Shown here in pieces: positions 23,559 through 35,200 of a stretch of DNA of 64,000 nt. The stretch spans positions 8,933,418 to 8,997,417 of the forward strand of contig CP034975.1 in the NCBI GenBank assembly GCA_004026145.2, in the 5' to 3' direction. The position numbers were made by a program, and so were the translations under genes. This DNA comes from Takifugu bimaculatus (lineage: Eukaryota; Chordata; Actinopteri; Tetraodontiformes; Tetraodontidae). The notes beneath the pieces were generated by a model. It had not been told where the DNA came from and did not search any database. It saw nothing but the letters and a program-made list of their open reading frames with translations. Position 1 is the stretch's first letter, and each line of letters starts with the position of its first letter.

Positions 23559-25076
23559 TTTTCTTCTATTTCTGTTTCTATGGGAGATCAGCGAACATTT
23601 GGTGACGCTTCAAATTTGACAGCAAAATGAGAATAGGAACAATTACAGATTTTTTTTGGTGATAAATATTCCAAAGGTTAAAAGTCATTTCCACAACTAT
23701 TTAACAGTTATTAATTTCTGTTCATGTTCACTTAAAAAGAAGTCGTTGAATCCTGAATTCATATTAAAGCGCGGAGAAACGATTCAATTTTTTATTATAC
23801 TTAAACACATGTTCAGCCTGGTGCATTTTATAATATTTTAGAATTGTGTCGTCACAAACCGTTGAGAACACACCGAATTATCCACTCTTCACACGTTATT
23901 GAACACAGCTTGTCAGCTGCTGGAGCTAGCTAACGTTAGCAGCAGCTGCTACAACATTTAGATTTCGTCAGTGTTTATTTTTAGACTCGAAAAAGGCTGC
24001 CTTCCCGGCTGTTCAAATCGTCACCCAAAACACCCTAAGAGGAATAATCCTTCTATTAACATTGAAGACGCGACCTAAAGCCTGCTTCTTGACATAATGC
24101 TAAGCTATTATCAAACAACCGGCTAAAGGCGATGGAAGTAACTCGAGACTGTCAGTGTTGCGCATTTAATTTGCAGACGATGTAGCGCAACTGATTTGTA
24201 AAAAGACCAAATAATAAAACGCTACAATTAAAACATTTAAAGACTTGTGCTGTCTTACCGTTCAGACCCGAACAACTATTCCCAGCTTGACTAATGCCTC
24301 TGGAAAATTCCTGGTTAGTCGGTGTATTTTAAAAGGATTTGAATACAATGAGCTGAATGGATTTAGAAGAATAGAACTTAGGTTACTATTGTTAAACTGC
24401 AACTTTACAGTATTTGCTGGACACTCCTCCTATGCTACCGTGTGGTAATTGTAAAGAGAATTTTGGCCATGAGTCACATTGGATGACTCAGTTCAAGAAC
24501 CTTTTAGACATTGTGTGTTAATTTCTGTACGTCCGTACTTTTTTGTTGCAGCATATAATAGGGCTCCACAGAAGAAATGGACCTAAATCAAATCCCAGTA
24601 AGTAAAAAACAATAAAAAGAATCTGATTAAGCTTTAAGATTCAACACGTACAAAAAAGCTTCATTTTTTGTGTCACTGTTTAAAAAAACTGGGATCCCAC
24701 ATAAAACAATAAGTGATCTAAAATTACAAGTACATCACATATGTAAATGTACATAAATACATTTTTAAAAATATTTACAATAAATATACATTAGTTACAC
24801 AATTTGTGTAAATTAAAAACAGTGCTGGAATATTGCATTTCATGTTGACACTGATAAAAAACTGAAGGTGATGTTCGACCGTGTCTCCCGCACTCAGCTA
24901 AAATCTTCAGTGGAGTTTGTATTTCAGCACATTTTCCAATATTTCCTTAAGAAACCAAATCCCATCTCTGCAGATAAATCGGCTCCACTCTTACAGTGCA
25001 CACTGACAAGTATCAAAGAGCTTTCCACCCCCCCTCAGGCTAAGTGTTTTCATTGGACTTCTGGGAGTTCGAGCCA
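23559..25076. other. lrrc20 5' side and nodal 3' flank
   Basis: Holds the lrrc20 promoter and untranslated 5' region (probably 23.6-24.3 kb; no TATA seen) and the nodal 3' UTR. I did not find a canonical AATAAA for nodal within 500 bases of its stop. eif4ebp2, which lies in this interval in human, is not visible. Confidence 0.5.
24552..24597 (+). other. Exon-like 46-nt segment on the plus strand, gene unknown
   Basis: Preceded by TTTTTTGTTGCAG and followed by GTAAGT, so both splice sites are strong. It contains an ATG reading MDLNQIP up to the donor. It lies between two minus-strand genes, and any transcript would run antisense into nodal. I cannot link it to other exons. Confidence 0.25.
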
Positions 25077-27747
25077 TTACTGGCAGCCGCATTCATCCAC
25101 AATCATGTCTTCGTGGTGCCGCAGCAGCATTTCTCCGTTCTCGTAGTACAGCATGCTTAACGGGCTCATTTTGGTCGGGGCGCAGCAGGGAGATGTTACT
25201 CTTTCAGGGTGGTAATGCTTCAACAAACTCTAGAAAGCAGAACAGTGGGGATTTAGAACAAGAGTGGCCTCGAAAGCTCATTTTCATGGTTTGTTTAACA
25301 GAATTTCTTTGCACTTTCAGCTGTCAGTACAAGACATCATGAGAGCAAAGTTAAATACAAAATTGGCTGTTTTCTTTGCAACTCACCTGCATGTAAGCAT
25401 GATTTGTCGGCTTTAAATCTTCTCCCAGGGGACCGGGGCAGGAGCCTTCACAACGGTAGGCGTTATATTTCTTCGGAAAGATGATCCACGACCCCCAGCC
25501 GATTTTGTTGAAGTCCACGCGCAGGTCGACTCGGCGGCACAGGGTTTTATCGCCTCCTTTTTTGGGCGTCATCAAGCTTCTCACCGTCTGTTCCCTGTGC
25601 CCGCGTTTGCTCCTGCGCCTCCTGGGCCAGCGAGCCTGTCGGACTTCAGCGGCGGACAAAAACTTGGATTGTTCGGCTGTGTGGAGCAGAGTCGCCTTGG
25701 CCTTTGACTTCTCGTCAGAGCCGGTGTGTGAGAAGATGACCAGCAAGGCCCGCTCGCTCACGTCCTGCTCTCGTGCCCCCATCATGTAGACAGACGTGTC
25801 GAGCAACAGCCCCCTCTTTGTCTTTGCCTCTTTCATCCTCCCTGGCAGCCTCTTGAGTTGTATCGCCGCCGCCGCCGTCCTGCGCCTGAGCCAGCTCAGC
25901 AGCGGCGCCGTCACGTTGAAGACCTTCCAGCTGTGCGATGAGGTGACCAACGACGATTCGGCGAGCAGCCCCACCAGCTGCTGTTCTTGGCAGCCCCTGT
26001 GCGCGGGACACATGTGGCTGTTCTGGTGGAGGACCTCAACGGTGATGTTGGCGGCGCTGTGGGGAAGCCGGATTCTCAGCTCTGCTGCCTGGATCTGCTT
26101 GTCAGCTAGCAGAGCGTGGAGGTCAAAGGTCGCAATCCAGCGTCCCTGTCTGTGTGTCAAACCTAATGGAGCAAATGAATACGCTGAACAGGCTGCACAG
26201 TTTACGTCAGATGTAATCAGCAGGTGTGCTAAAATCTGGATAAATGTGAGACATGTGGCCGACTTTGGCAGCCAAAACGACAGAAAGACACATTTTTGGA
26301 TACGATTGACCAGCGAGTTGTAACTGTTAATTACTGCCAACATGCTGAATATGTTGTAATCAAAATAAATGTAACTCATATTTAAAATAGAATATTAGCA
26401 AATATGGAAGCCATAAAGGAAAAGGCAACGAACTTTTTGCCAAAATTGTTGTTTTGCTTGGACAGTGTGGACGTTGAGCAAATTTAAGCAGCATGTACAC
26501 AAAATGAAGCCATTCATTTAACACATGGACCTATAAATTATAATGATTATGGTGCTTGCTGCATATCAACGAGGTTAATCAATAAGGTGCTTCGCTTTTA
26601 TTAGCATTTCCAAACCATTACTTTTTTGTCTTGCTAGTCTGAGTAATGAGTGCTGGACGTCATTCCACCTCCTGATCAATGCGTGTATTGATGGAGATCT
26701 TATGGCTCGTTAAAAAAAAAAAGAATCCAGTCAATGTTTGAAGACGAGCTGCGCCCTCGCAGGTCTCTAATGGAGGACCTCATTGTTATTCAACGAACAG
26801 GTGTGGCTGGAATTAATCTGCGGGATTAAAGCATGCACGGTGTTTCATTTGCGCATTGGCCTGCACTCAGCCGGACTGTTGATCAAGAACAGCAGCAGCG
26901 GCCCCGGAGGAGCGCGTCATTAATCCACTCAACGCAAACACGGAGCCGAAACCCGTCATTTAACACATCCCTGCCTCTCCCGGCTTCTGCATATCCTCAG
27001 TCAAACAAATAGGTAATAACTCTGACACCTAGCAGCGATGTGGAATTGGAGCGCAGCAGCGGGGAGGGCTGCGCTCTCGTTGGCTGCTGGTGCCATTAAA
27101 TCCCCAGCTCTAATCTAATCAAGCCAAGTGTGAAAAAAGAACTGAGGGAAGTTGTTGATTTGACTTAACAAGAGATTTGTATAGGGGGACGTCTGGCGAG
27201 ATGTCCAATCAACATCACCTATTTAAGGGGAAAAAAGGAGGTTTGCTTTGAGAATTAGACAGAGAATTTCACAGGCTGATCCCTTCATGGCGACCTCCCC
27301 CCAGAGATTTGGGATGTGTTGCGAGATGTGGATTGGGACCCTCTGTGGTCGTCTGGGACCGCAGCAGCTTTGACAAGGCGTCACTTGTCCCATACAGGAG
27401 CCTGTGCGCAGTAAACCTCTAGAATACGCGCGTAATTTTTTTTCTTGTAAAAATCAGGATATATTATGGAATAAAATCTTACTTTTAGCCATCACGCTCT
27501 GCACGGTGTCCGCGTGTTGCGCGGCTCTCCGCTCCAAAGTATCCAAAGGCCTGGAAAAGTTCGATCGGAAGTTCCTGTAGAGGTGCATCATGTAGGTCGG
27601 CAGGTGATACGCGGTGGGTCGCTCCGGCGCAGAAGGACGCAGCACAGGACCGGGGTAAACTCCATCGTTGCTCCTCTGACTCCCGTGAGCCAGCAGCAGG
27701 AGAGCAGATGCGTTCAGGGCCAACGCCAGCAGTTCCAATGAGCGCAT
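25077..27747 (-). CDS. ndr2: Nodal-related TGF-beta family ligand (probably cyclops type)
   Basis: Three exons: 27747-27483 (88 codons, signal peptide MRSLELLALALNASALLLLA), 26162-25387, and 25229-25077 (stop TAA); 397 residues. The prodomain is followed by a basic RRRRSKR furin site ending near residue 275. The roughly 122-residue mature ligand has CRRVDLRVDF, GWGSWIIFPKKYNAYRCEG, PTNHAYMQ, SPCCAP, SMLYYENGEMLLRHHED and ECGC, with the seven cysteines of the cystine-knot fold. Nodals signal through activin receptors, EGF-CFC co-receptor and Smad2/FoxH1 in mesendoderm and left-right patterning. The frame is unbroken. Choice of ndr2 over ndr1 or spaw rests on wording of the mature domain and linkage to pald1 and lrrc20, so paralogue assignment is moderate. 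Confidence 0.93.
26740..27340 (-). promoter_or_regulatory. ndr2: Candidate nodal intron 1 enhancer
   Basis: Within intron 1 (26163-27482) are an AGGTGTGG T-box-like site (26799-26806), GGATTA (26823-26828) and TAATCC (26921-26926) Otx/Goosecoid-type sites, and TGTGGATT (27327-27334), an exact inverse of the FoxH1 site AATCCACA. GTCT/AGAC Smad half-sites lie near 27192, 27258 and 27350. Mouse Nodal has a FoxH1-driven autoregulatory enhancer in its first intron, so the location fits. Function is inferred. Confidence 0.4.
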
Positions 27748-27797
27748 ATTGTTTTTGGGGTCGCTTAATGACAGGTTCCTCTTGGGATAGGGGGCGT

Positions 27798-27805
27798 CTT
27801 ATATA
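27798..27805 (-). promoter_or_regulatory. ndr2: TATA box of the nodal-related gene
   Basis: The minus strand reads TATATAAG, ending 51 bases upstream of the ATG at 27747. This predicts a start near 27770 and a 5' UTR of about 20-30 bases. Confidence 0.65.
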
Positions 27806-28670
27806 CTCTCACCCACCCCCTTTCATGTTTAACAAGTAGTCGAGAACATTAAAGGAAGTTGACATTCGTCCTCAAGTCGTGTTACCTGACAGCTCATCAT
27901 CCATTCAGGTGGTAATGAGGCGCCTGCGTGCGTGTTTACAAGGAGAGCGCCTCTTTGTTTGCGCCATGTTCTTCGGGCTTCTGCGGCCTCGATCCCCATT
28001 TTGGGATTAATTGTTACAGCTATTTACCTTACACTAATTGTTAGGCTTTTCCTATAGTGCAATACAGTCCACTGAATACCATTAAAACTGGATAGCGGGA
28101 CATAAATCCTCCGAGCTGAGTTGCATTACTCTATTTTTCTAATTTGTAGTAATTAAATCCACTTATTTCGACACTTCAAAGATCCCCTTAATACTTGCTC
28201 TGTTGCAGGTTTTTAAAACATAGTATTTATCGTCATGTATTCAAATTATTTATCCAATTAAGCGTCCCTGCCTTATTGATTTATTTCAGTGGTGTTTGCA
28301 ACTTATATATCGGTGTGCTAACTTTTCACAAGCATAATACATTCAATAAAACTGAGCTAAATAGGGGAACATAGTTCAGACAAGGTGAACGGGAAACAGC
28401 AACCCGATCTGTATCACATTAGAACTTCCTGTTATATAGTTAGATTAGCAAATCTCTGTTAAAGATCATATTATCACATTCTCCCCCCACTGTGGTCACA
28501 GTTAATAAAGGTGTAAAATAGGCCGAATGTAAGCATTTTAATTGTGAACGTCAAATATGTGCGTGGCAATATTGCAACTCTCGCCACAATGTCACACAAA
28601 CCGTGTTTTATAGCATTTTAATAAACTTTGAATGTATATGATGTGATACTGGTGCGTGAAAGCGTGGATG

Positions 28671-28904
28671 TGCGCATGCGCGGCTCTATTCGCTCGGCTA
28701 AAACCTTTTCCTCGTAAATTTCCCCAGCGAGGTCAGCAAGTAGGGGGGGAAAAAAAATCAATGGATGCTTTTCTCTCAGAGGACATAAAAAGAAAGCGGT
28801 GCACATCCTCCATCCTCTATCCACCACCCACCGCGGCGGACACCCAGACCCGCAGAAAACCACTTTTCCCGAGAGTCGAACGCTGTTTTTTGTGCGCTGA
28901 AATG
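28671..28904 (+). promoter_or_regulatory. Candidate CpG promoter and untranslated first exon (pald1?)
   Basis: TGCGCATGCGCG at 28671-28682 is a perfect palindromic NRF1 site. CpG-rich sequence follows, with CATAAAAAG near 28785, and ends at a strong donor (AATG|GTGAGT after 28904). The layout suits a plus-strand first exon. pald1 is the next plus-strand gene, 8 kb downstream. The link is inferred. Confidence 0.4.
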
Positions 28905-31618
28905 GTGAGTAGCTCCCAAAGTTCACTTAAGACCCTGTTACGCGAACAGCCGCGGCTCGAACGCCCAATTCGCGACTGGTTTTCCGTCGGAGGACTTATT
29001 AAGTATGCATAACAAGTGTGCGCATTTGATCAGGGAAGCATTTGACTTTTTCATGGCGTTCCTGGTGTTTACGCGCTTGATGGGCGCATACATGTGCTTG
29101 GCACCCCCCACCTCCCAGGGGCTTCCCGGGACTGCAGCGGATTGTGCAGCTCCTATAAACAGCTATTGATTTGTTTTAGGCGCAAACACTGATGGCCAGA
29201 TATTGACTCACTGGGTGGAGGATGTTAGGCAAACATATTACTTTCATACAAAAATGCGCTTTTAGTCTCATGGTACATCAACTATAGCTCTCTATGGTCC
29301 ACGGATGTGGAGCCATTTGTGGCTTTTAAAATGAGAATAGTTGTAACACAATATGTTTTCATTTTGGTGGACAAGTTGATAGATCCCAGTGGTGTGACTT
29401 AAAGTCACGTTTTTAAGATTTTTCAAAAGAATCCTTTTGCCATAATATTGGCCATTCACACCTGGCTTATTGTTATCAAACTGGATGATAAATGATCCTT
29501 TTTGCAGACTTAATGAGGCTAATTATACCGGCTGAACGTTCCTATTTAGTTCATGTTATTCTTATCTAATGTCAGGGTATTTTCTCGATGTAATTTCAGC
29601 GTAGTGGTTATGAAATCATCTTTCGTATATGTTCCTTTATTTGTAACATAGGAGGCTTGTAATGTGTGATGGGGTGGAAATATACGAATCTAGCTTAGAA
29701 TCATTAAATCAACTGTTGTAATATTAATGTCCATCCTCCTCTGAGGTGTCATTTTGGGAAATTGTACCAGGCAGCAACACAAAGCCCCCAAAACTTTGAT
29801 GTCTTTCTCTCGTGGCCTTTGTTTGAGTTCACCCTGTGCACCCTTGGGGGGGGGGGGTTAGGCTCGCTTCCACATATCACTTTACTCTGACATCCCTGGG
29901 GGAGGACAGAAACTGGCCCTTTACAAAGGAGGAGCAGCTAAAGCTGCGAACATCACAATTAATCAAGATTTGAATGAAACGACCTGATGAATGGACACCG
30001 GATCATAAATGATTAATCCTGGTTTTATCCCGATAAGAATGGAGCAAAAATGTTAATGTTTGCAGGTGATTCAGGTTTTTTTTCCCCAGGCAATTTAGTT
30101 CATACCAAGATTATGAGCTGATCATATACCAACAGCTCAGACTTTAATGCAGTGCCGTATTTAGCCACAAGGTGTCACATTTCAGCATTAAATTGTTAAA
30201 CTGCCTGTAATAAATATAATTGCAATCTCAGTTTGTTTTTAACTTCAATGTTGTTGAGAAGATTTGAAATATGGTGTCACTCCAGCCATAGAAGCTGCAC
30301 TTGGACATCGTTTGTGCACCATCTTGTCCTTTCCTGTTGCCAAAGGCTCCCTCCTATATTGGCCTTTTGACATAAGACATGTGCCAGATCTCAGAGAGGG
30401 TTTAGACAAGAGATGTGATGTGAGCCACATGTTCCGTTTTTCTTTTTTCCATTGGGGATGTTTGCACAGAGGAAGTTTTGCTTCGTCTGTCACGGAACAT
30501 CCTCTTTTTCTCTGCACAAATGCCACCTATTTTGAATAAATGTCCTGAAACGGGCCAGTCAGGGTGATAGAATCTGTCATAATTATTTAATTTGAACTCC
30601 GTTTCATCGACCCTGCCGGATTGCACGCCTTTGCGATCTGTCCCTCTCTCTGGGTTGATTCATTCATCCCCTGAAGCTGTCTTTGCTGCGGTGGGGTAGT
30701 TGTCTCACACCCAGTGTGTCGCAATAATCTTGATGTGCGCTGCAGCAGGCAGGAAGGAACAGGTGTGGCACCAGTGCATCAGGCTCCCATGCCTCAAAAA
30801 CCCCTTCATAATTGTGCTCAGCTCAATTCCCACGTTAGCCTGTGACAGCCAGATGCGTTTGTGAGAAATTGCGTCACCCGCAGCCACCTGGTAGATTGAT
30901 TTGATGCCTCTTTTGAACTACCCGTTGCTTTCTGGCTTTGTTCTTTCTTTGCTCTGTTCTTTACACAACCCGTAAGATGAAACAAGATACTCAGGGAACA
31001 ACGAGTTAGTACGAACTCCACAAGAGGGAGAGCACACGGCTCTTTGCTGCAGAACCCCAAGCTTAAATCTAAGTATTTGCCCAGCTGTAAGCCTGTTTGC
31101 TTTCAACGTGGCACGCGTTAACTGCTAATGAATGGAGTAATTACAGCATCGTGATGCATGAGGTTTACGTGACGTGTGCCGCTGCCTCCTGGCAGGTCTA
31201 CCTGACATCATGTGGGTGAAGGTTAATGGCTGCAGGAGGTTCAGGGAGTGAGGGATGAATTTATGTGTTTGAAGTGGTTAAAGGTCTGCCATGTGTGGGA
31301 GGCGCAGCGCTGCCAGGAGGCTCTGGTAGCGAGTGGATACTGTAGTAAACGATGAGTAAGCTGCTCTGGGTCCGCCTCCACATCCTCTTTACACATGCAC
31401 ACAAGCGCAAATCACTGCATGTGCAGACACCCTCGCGTCCGTTGTGTGTGGGGGGGGGGGGGGACGCCGAGCGGGGAAAATAAGAGACGCCAGCACGCCT
31501 TCTCCTCCAGCCGGGCGCCTGTCTGGGGATCTGTCCTCGTGCGTTCACTAGCACAGACGCCCGAACGATGCGAGACCGTCACCTGCAGTAGCGCGATCAG
31601 CCGTCTGAGACAGATCAG

Positions 31619-31653
31619 AGAAAGAGAGAGAGGGAGCGAGAGAGAGAGAGAGA
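31619..31653. repeat. (GA)n microsatellite
   Basis: AGAGAGAGAG units with one GAGCGAGAG interruption, just upstream of the exon-like segment at 31731. Confidence 0.9.
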
Positions 31654-31730
31654 GGCTGTCTCTGTGACATTGCACAAACGCTGATGAATCTAACGCAGAC
31701 TTTTCTGTTCTTCCTCATTATTTTCCTCAG

Positions 31731-31776
31731 ATCCTCCAACGCCTCGTGGATGGTGGACTGATCAGCTGAATGTCAG
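31731..31776 (+). other. Candidate untranslated exon of pald1
   Basis: A long pyrimidine tract ending TTTTCCTCAG precedes it and GTATAG follows it, giving a 46-nt segment with stops in its frames. It could be spliced between a promoter near 28.7 kb and the coding exon at 36889. This is inferred from splice-site quality alone. Confidence 0.35.
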
Positions 31777-32228
31777 GTATAGTTGTTACACTCTATGTTT
31801 TCTGTCCGTCATGGAGGATGATGGAAATGCGGGAGGGTCGGATTTGATCATTAATTAATTGCGTAAATTGGCACTTTGTGCTTCTGCTGTGAACGTTTTC
31901 TGATTTAACAAATGCCTGAACTACCGGCATATCGACTCCTCCCGCGGATTTCATCCGCCTTGGCGCGCTCTCCTCACCTCAAGTGTTTATCAGCTCTTCC
32001 ATTAATGGAGGAGCCGGTGCCAGTTTGACAGGATTCTGGCTTCCCCCATCAGTTTAGAAAACGCAGCTGTTGGGATGTTTCTGCTGCACGCAGACCGCGT
32101 GCACATGCACACAAGTTTAAAGTTTAAGTAAGCAAGCATGGAGAGGGAAAAGAAACAGGCGTAGGCTGCAGGAGATGTCCTCATAAGGTTTGTCAAATTG
32201 AAATGATGTTCGTTGGCTGAGGGAGGGG

Positions 32229-32268
32229 ACACACACACACACACGCGCGCGCACACACGCGCGTGCAT
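32229..32268. repeat. Alternating CA/CG purine-pyrimidine run
   Basis: ACACACACAC followed by GCGCGCGC and CACACGCGCG, a sequence type able to adopt Z-DNA. No gene context is evident. Confidence 0.85.
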
Positions 32269-35200
32269 GCTGCGGTCAGATGCTGCGGTATTAAAGGAGA
32301 GAGCCACCGCGCTGCAACCTTGAAGTCACAGGGGGATAAAATTGCCAGCTTGAAGTGGAATAAATTACAGACGGAGGTTATAAATAGATTTACACACCCT
32401 GTTTTAACAGTTGGACCTGCGATGGAAGGGGAAATAGAAGTGTTGACCACTCTTCTCTGGATTTGTGGCATGTTCTCTGGGGTGGCTTTTTTTTTTTTGT
32501 CTCGCCACTCAATCTGCCTCTCTTTTTCATCCGGTCGGTTTGCGCCTTCCGTTTAACGCAGAAGTCAGTTTGTTTGATCAGATTTGGTAATTGCGTCCCT
32601 GAACAAAGCAACGTGTGGCTTCCTCCCTGCTTACAGGCTCTCACTGGTGATTTATTCCAAATGAAAACAAACAAGCGAGCTGCACGGTGACAGCAGCCCG
32701 CAACGAAGTCTGTGGAGCAGTTGAGGAAAGGCCGAACCGATCTTCGGTGAGCTCATTTCCGCGGGGCATTGATATTTTAGTGCAGGAACTTGCAATGTCC
32801 TGTGGAATCGCGCTTGTATGCAACCCTCAAAGTGCCTGCTGAAATATGTGTACAGCTGCAGGGAGGAAGTTTCGGAGAGAACAGCTAAGCATTTCCTGTC
32901 AAGGTGTGCTTGCACTTCCTCTGTTAAATGGTGTAGTATCCTGTAACTGAGAGACTGAGGTTCTGATTGCTTGGAGAGGTGGATTACTTGTTTTTAAGTA
33001 CATTTTGTCATGAAAGAATTTGAGGGGCACTTAAGACTGAAGGTATCTGCATGCAGCCGACATGCTTTCATGGTTAAGACTGGCGGAGTGAATTAGTGGC
33101 CCCCCTTGGAGATTGGGAATGCCAAGGGTCCACGGTGAAAAACAAGCAACGTTGCCAAGCCGGTGTTTTTTTTTTTCGTCCTGTGATGCTCAATCCCTGA
33201 CAACCCCTTTCCATGTTGACGTTAAGTTACGTGGCCGGACCTTTCTCCAAAGGTTTTCAAAGCGATCCCCAGCTCTGCCGAGCCCCTGCACCTCCAGTGA
33301 ATGAAGAGTGCCTTGCATCCTTCCTCGGGGCCACCAACAGATGCATCCTGCAGCTGCACGCTCCTTCCTGTCTGCACTCTGAGCCTTTTGTCAGCAGAAG
33401 GTTGCTACGGCGATGCGGGGACGCCGGATGAATTTAAATGGGGGCCGCTCTGAATGGAGCAGTGCTGGTATGTTGGCAGGCGGCTCCGATTTCCACGGCC
33501 TTTGATTCCCCACGGCGCAGCGACCAGCTGCTCTTGACTTGACTGACAGTGTGACAGAGAAACAAACAGGTGAACTGGAGCTGCCCTCTTTTTGGTTCAT
33601 GTCGTGCAAGTTTAGCTTGTTTCATTGAAGCACATGAGCGGTTCGACGCTCCTCCGGCCCGACATGCAGCGTAAACAGCCCCTCTGATGAGTTGCCTTGA
33701 TTGGATCTCAAGGAGGATGTTTACGGCTCAGGGCTATTTCTACTCAGGCCTCCGCCCCGACCGCCCGCCCTCTAAACCAGGCCCGTCCGAGCCGAAAATC
33801 AAAAGCCGAGCTCATATTTAGTGTTGTCGGGCACGTTTGCATCATGGTTTCGCAGCAGAGGTGACAGTCTGAAAGGTAAGGAGAGTTTTGGAGCGCTTGT
33901 GGTCGTTCTGTAGCAGCGTTAGCATCGTGCTTCCTTTGGAGGCTTCTGCAGGAAATCACATTTAGCCTCATTTTCACATGTACCCTACGCTGGTAATACA
34001 TTACGATATAATGAAATGATGAATATATAATCAGTGTTTTGTGGCCTTCGATTGAGCCACATGGGAACGTGCATATTATCTTGCATGACTGTGGGCGGCT
34101 AAAGGAAAGCTACTCATTAAATGTCCTTAAAATGACAGATGGAATTGGGTTTGTTATGTAAGTCTGACCTTACCCCGAGGAATGCTGGGACTGTTTTAGG
34201 AAGCCGACCCTCTTGTCCATCACAGCTCTGTTTTGCAGAGAATCCACTCATTCATTTAGCGTTTGCAGGGCAGCGGCAAAGCGAAAGGTCTGACTTTGCT
34301 GGACGGTATCTGAACATTTACTCATTTCGGTCATTGTTTTCCTGCCCCATCCTTTGATGTCGTACAGTCAACGCTCGTCTTTGTGCAGCCTGTCCCTCTG
34401 AGACGGAGCTAAACTTTGTCCATCTGGCTGCCAGATGTGCCATTACTTACCTGGATCCTATTTAACCAGACATCAGTTTTTTTTGTATGAGTCTCCAAAA
34501 TCATATAGGAGATATGACGAGGGGGAGGAGAGCGTATCCCTGAAAGCTCAGTCCTGCACTCCTGGCCAATACCAGGGAGCCGGGCATTTCAGCTTCCGCA
34601 AGGGGAGTTCCCCTGCAGACATAGGGGTGGGCACGGGAATCCAAAAGGAGCTCCAAAAGAGGACAGTTTTCTTTTTTGCGTGCGATGCCAAGTTCTCACA
34701 CTCCTTCAGGATCATGTCGGAAAACAAACAGCAGAGAAAAGGCTCTCGGAGCTCGGACCGAGCCTCATCCCACACGTAAGATGTCAGCTTTCTTTAGCGG
34801 ATTCCTCTGCCGCGGCGGGCTTTTGTTGTCTTTCCTGTGGTACAGAATTCACAAAATGATGGCAGCGGTCTTGCTTTTGGTGTGTGGTACTGCCAGAAAT
34901 AGAATAGGGCAGCAGCAGCTTCCTTTTAGGGAACTTGGGTGGATATTCTGCCACTTTCCAATCTTCAGCGACTTGATAACATTTTTGTCACAGCTTTTAA
35001 AGTTTTCATTTCAAACCGCTCATTGACTTTTGAAGATAGAGAATGTTGCATTCTCTTAAGAATTACTCCCCACTGAATCAAACTGGTCGCTGAGTATGAG
35101 GTTGACATGCCCACTCAGCCCCAGACTCATTAAAGTGCAGAGCAGCACAAAGCCCCCTCATCGAGGGTGCTCTCTGAGCCGGAGATCTCACAGACGTGCG

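Noticed and set aside
23559..25076. eif4ebp2 searched for between lrrc20 and nodal
   Set aside because: No frame shows the expected 4E-binding YDRKFLLDRR-type segment anywhere in the interval.
25715..26323. Long open frames across nodal exon 2: plus strand 25796-26323 and a second minus-strand frame 25715-26011
   Set aside because: They are shadows of the GC-rich nodal prodomain exon, which carries recognisable nodal protein in its own minus-strand frame.
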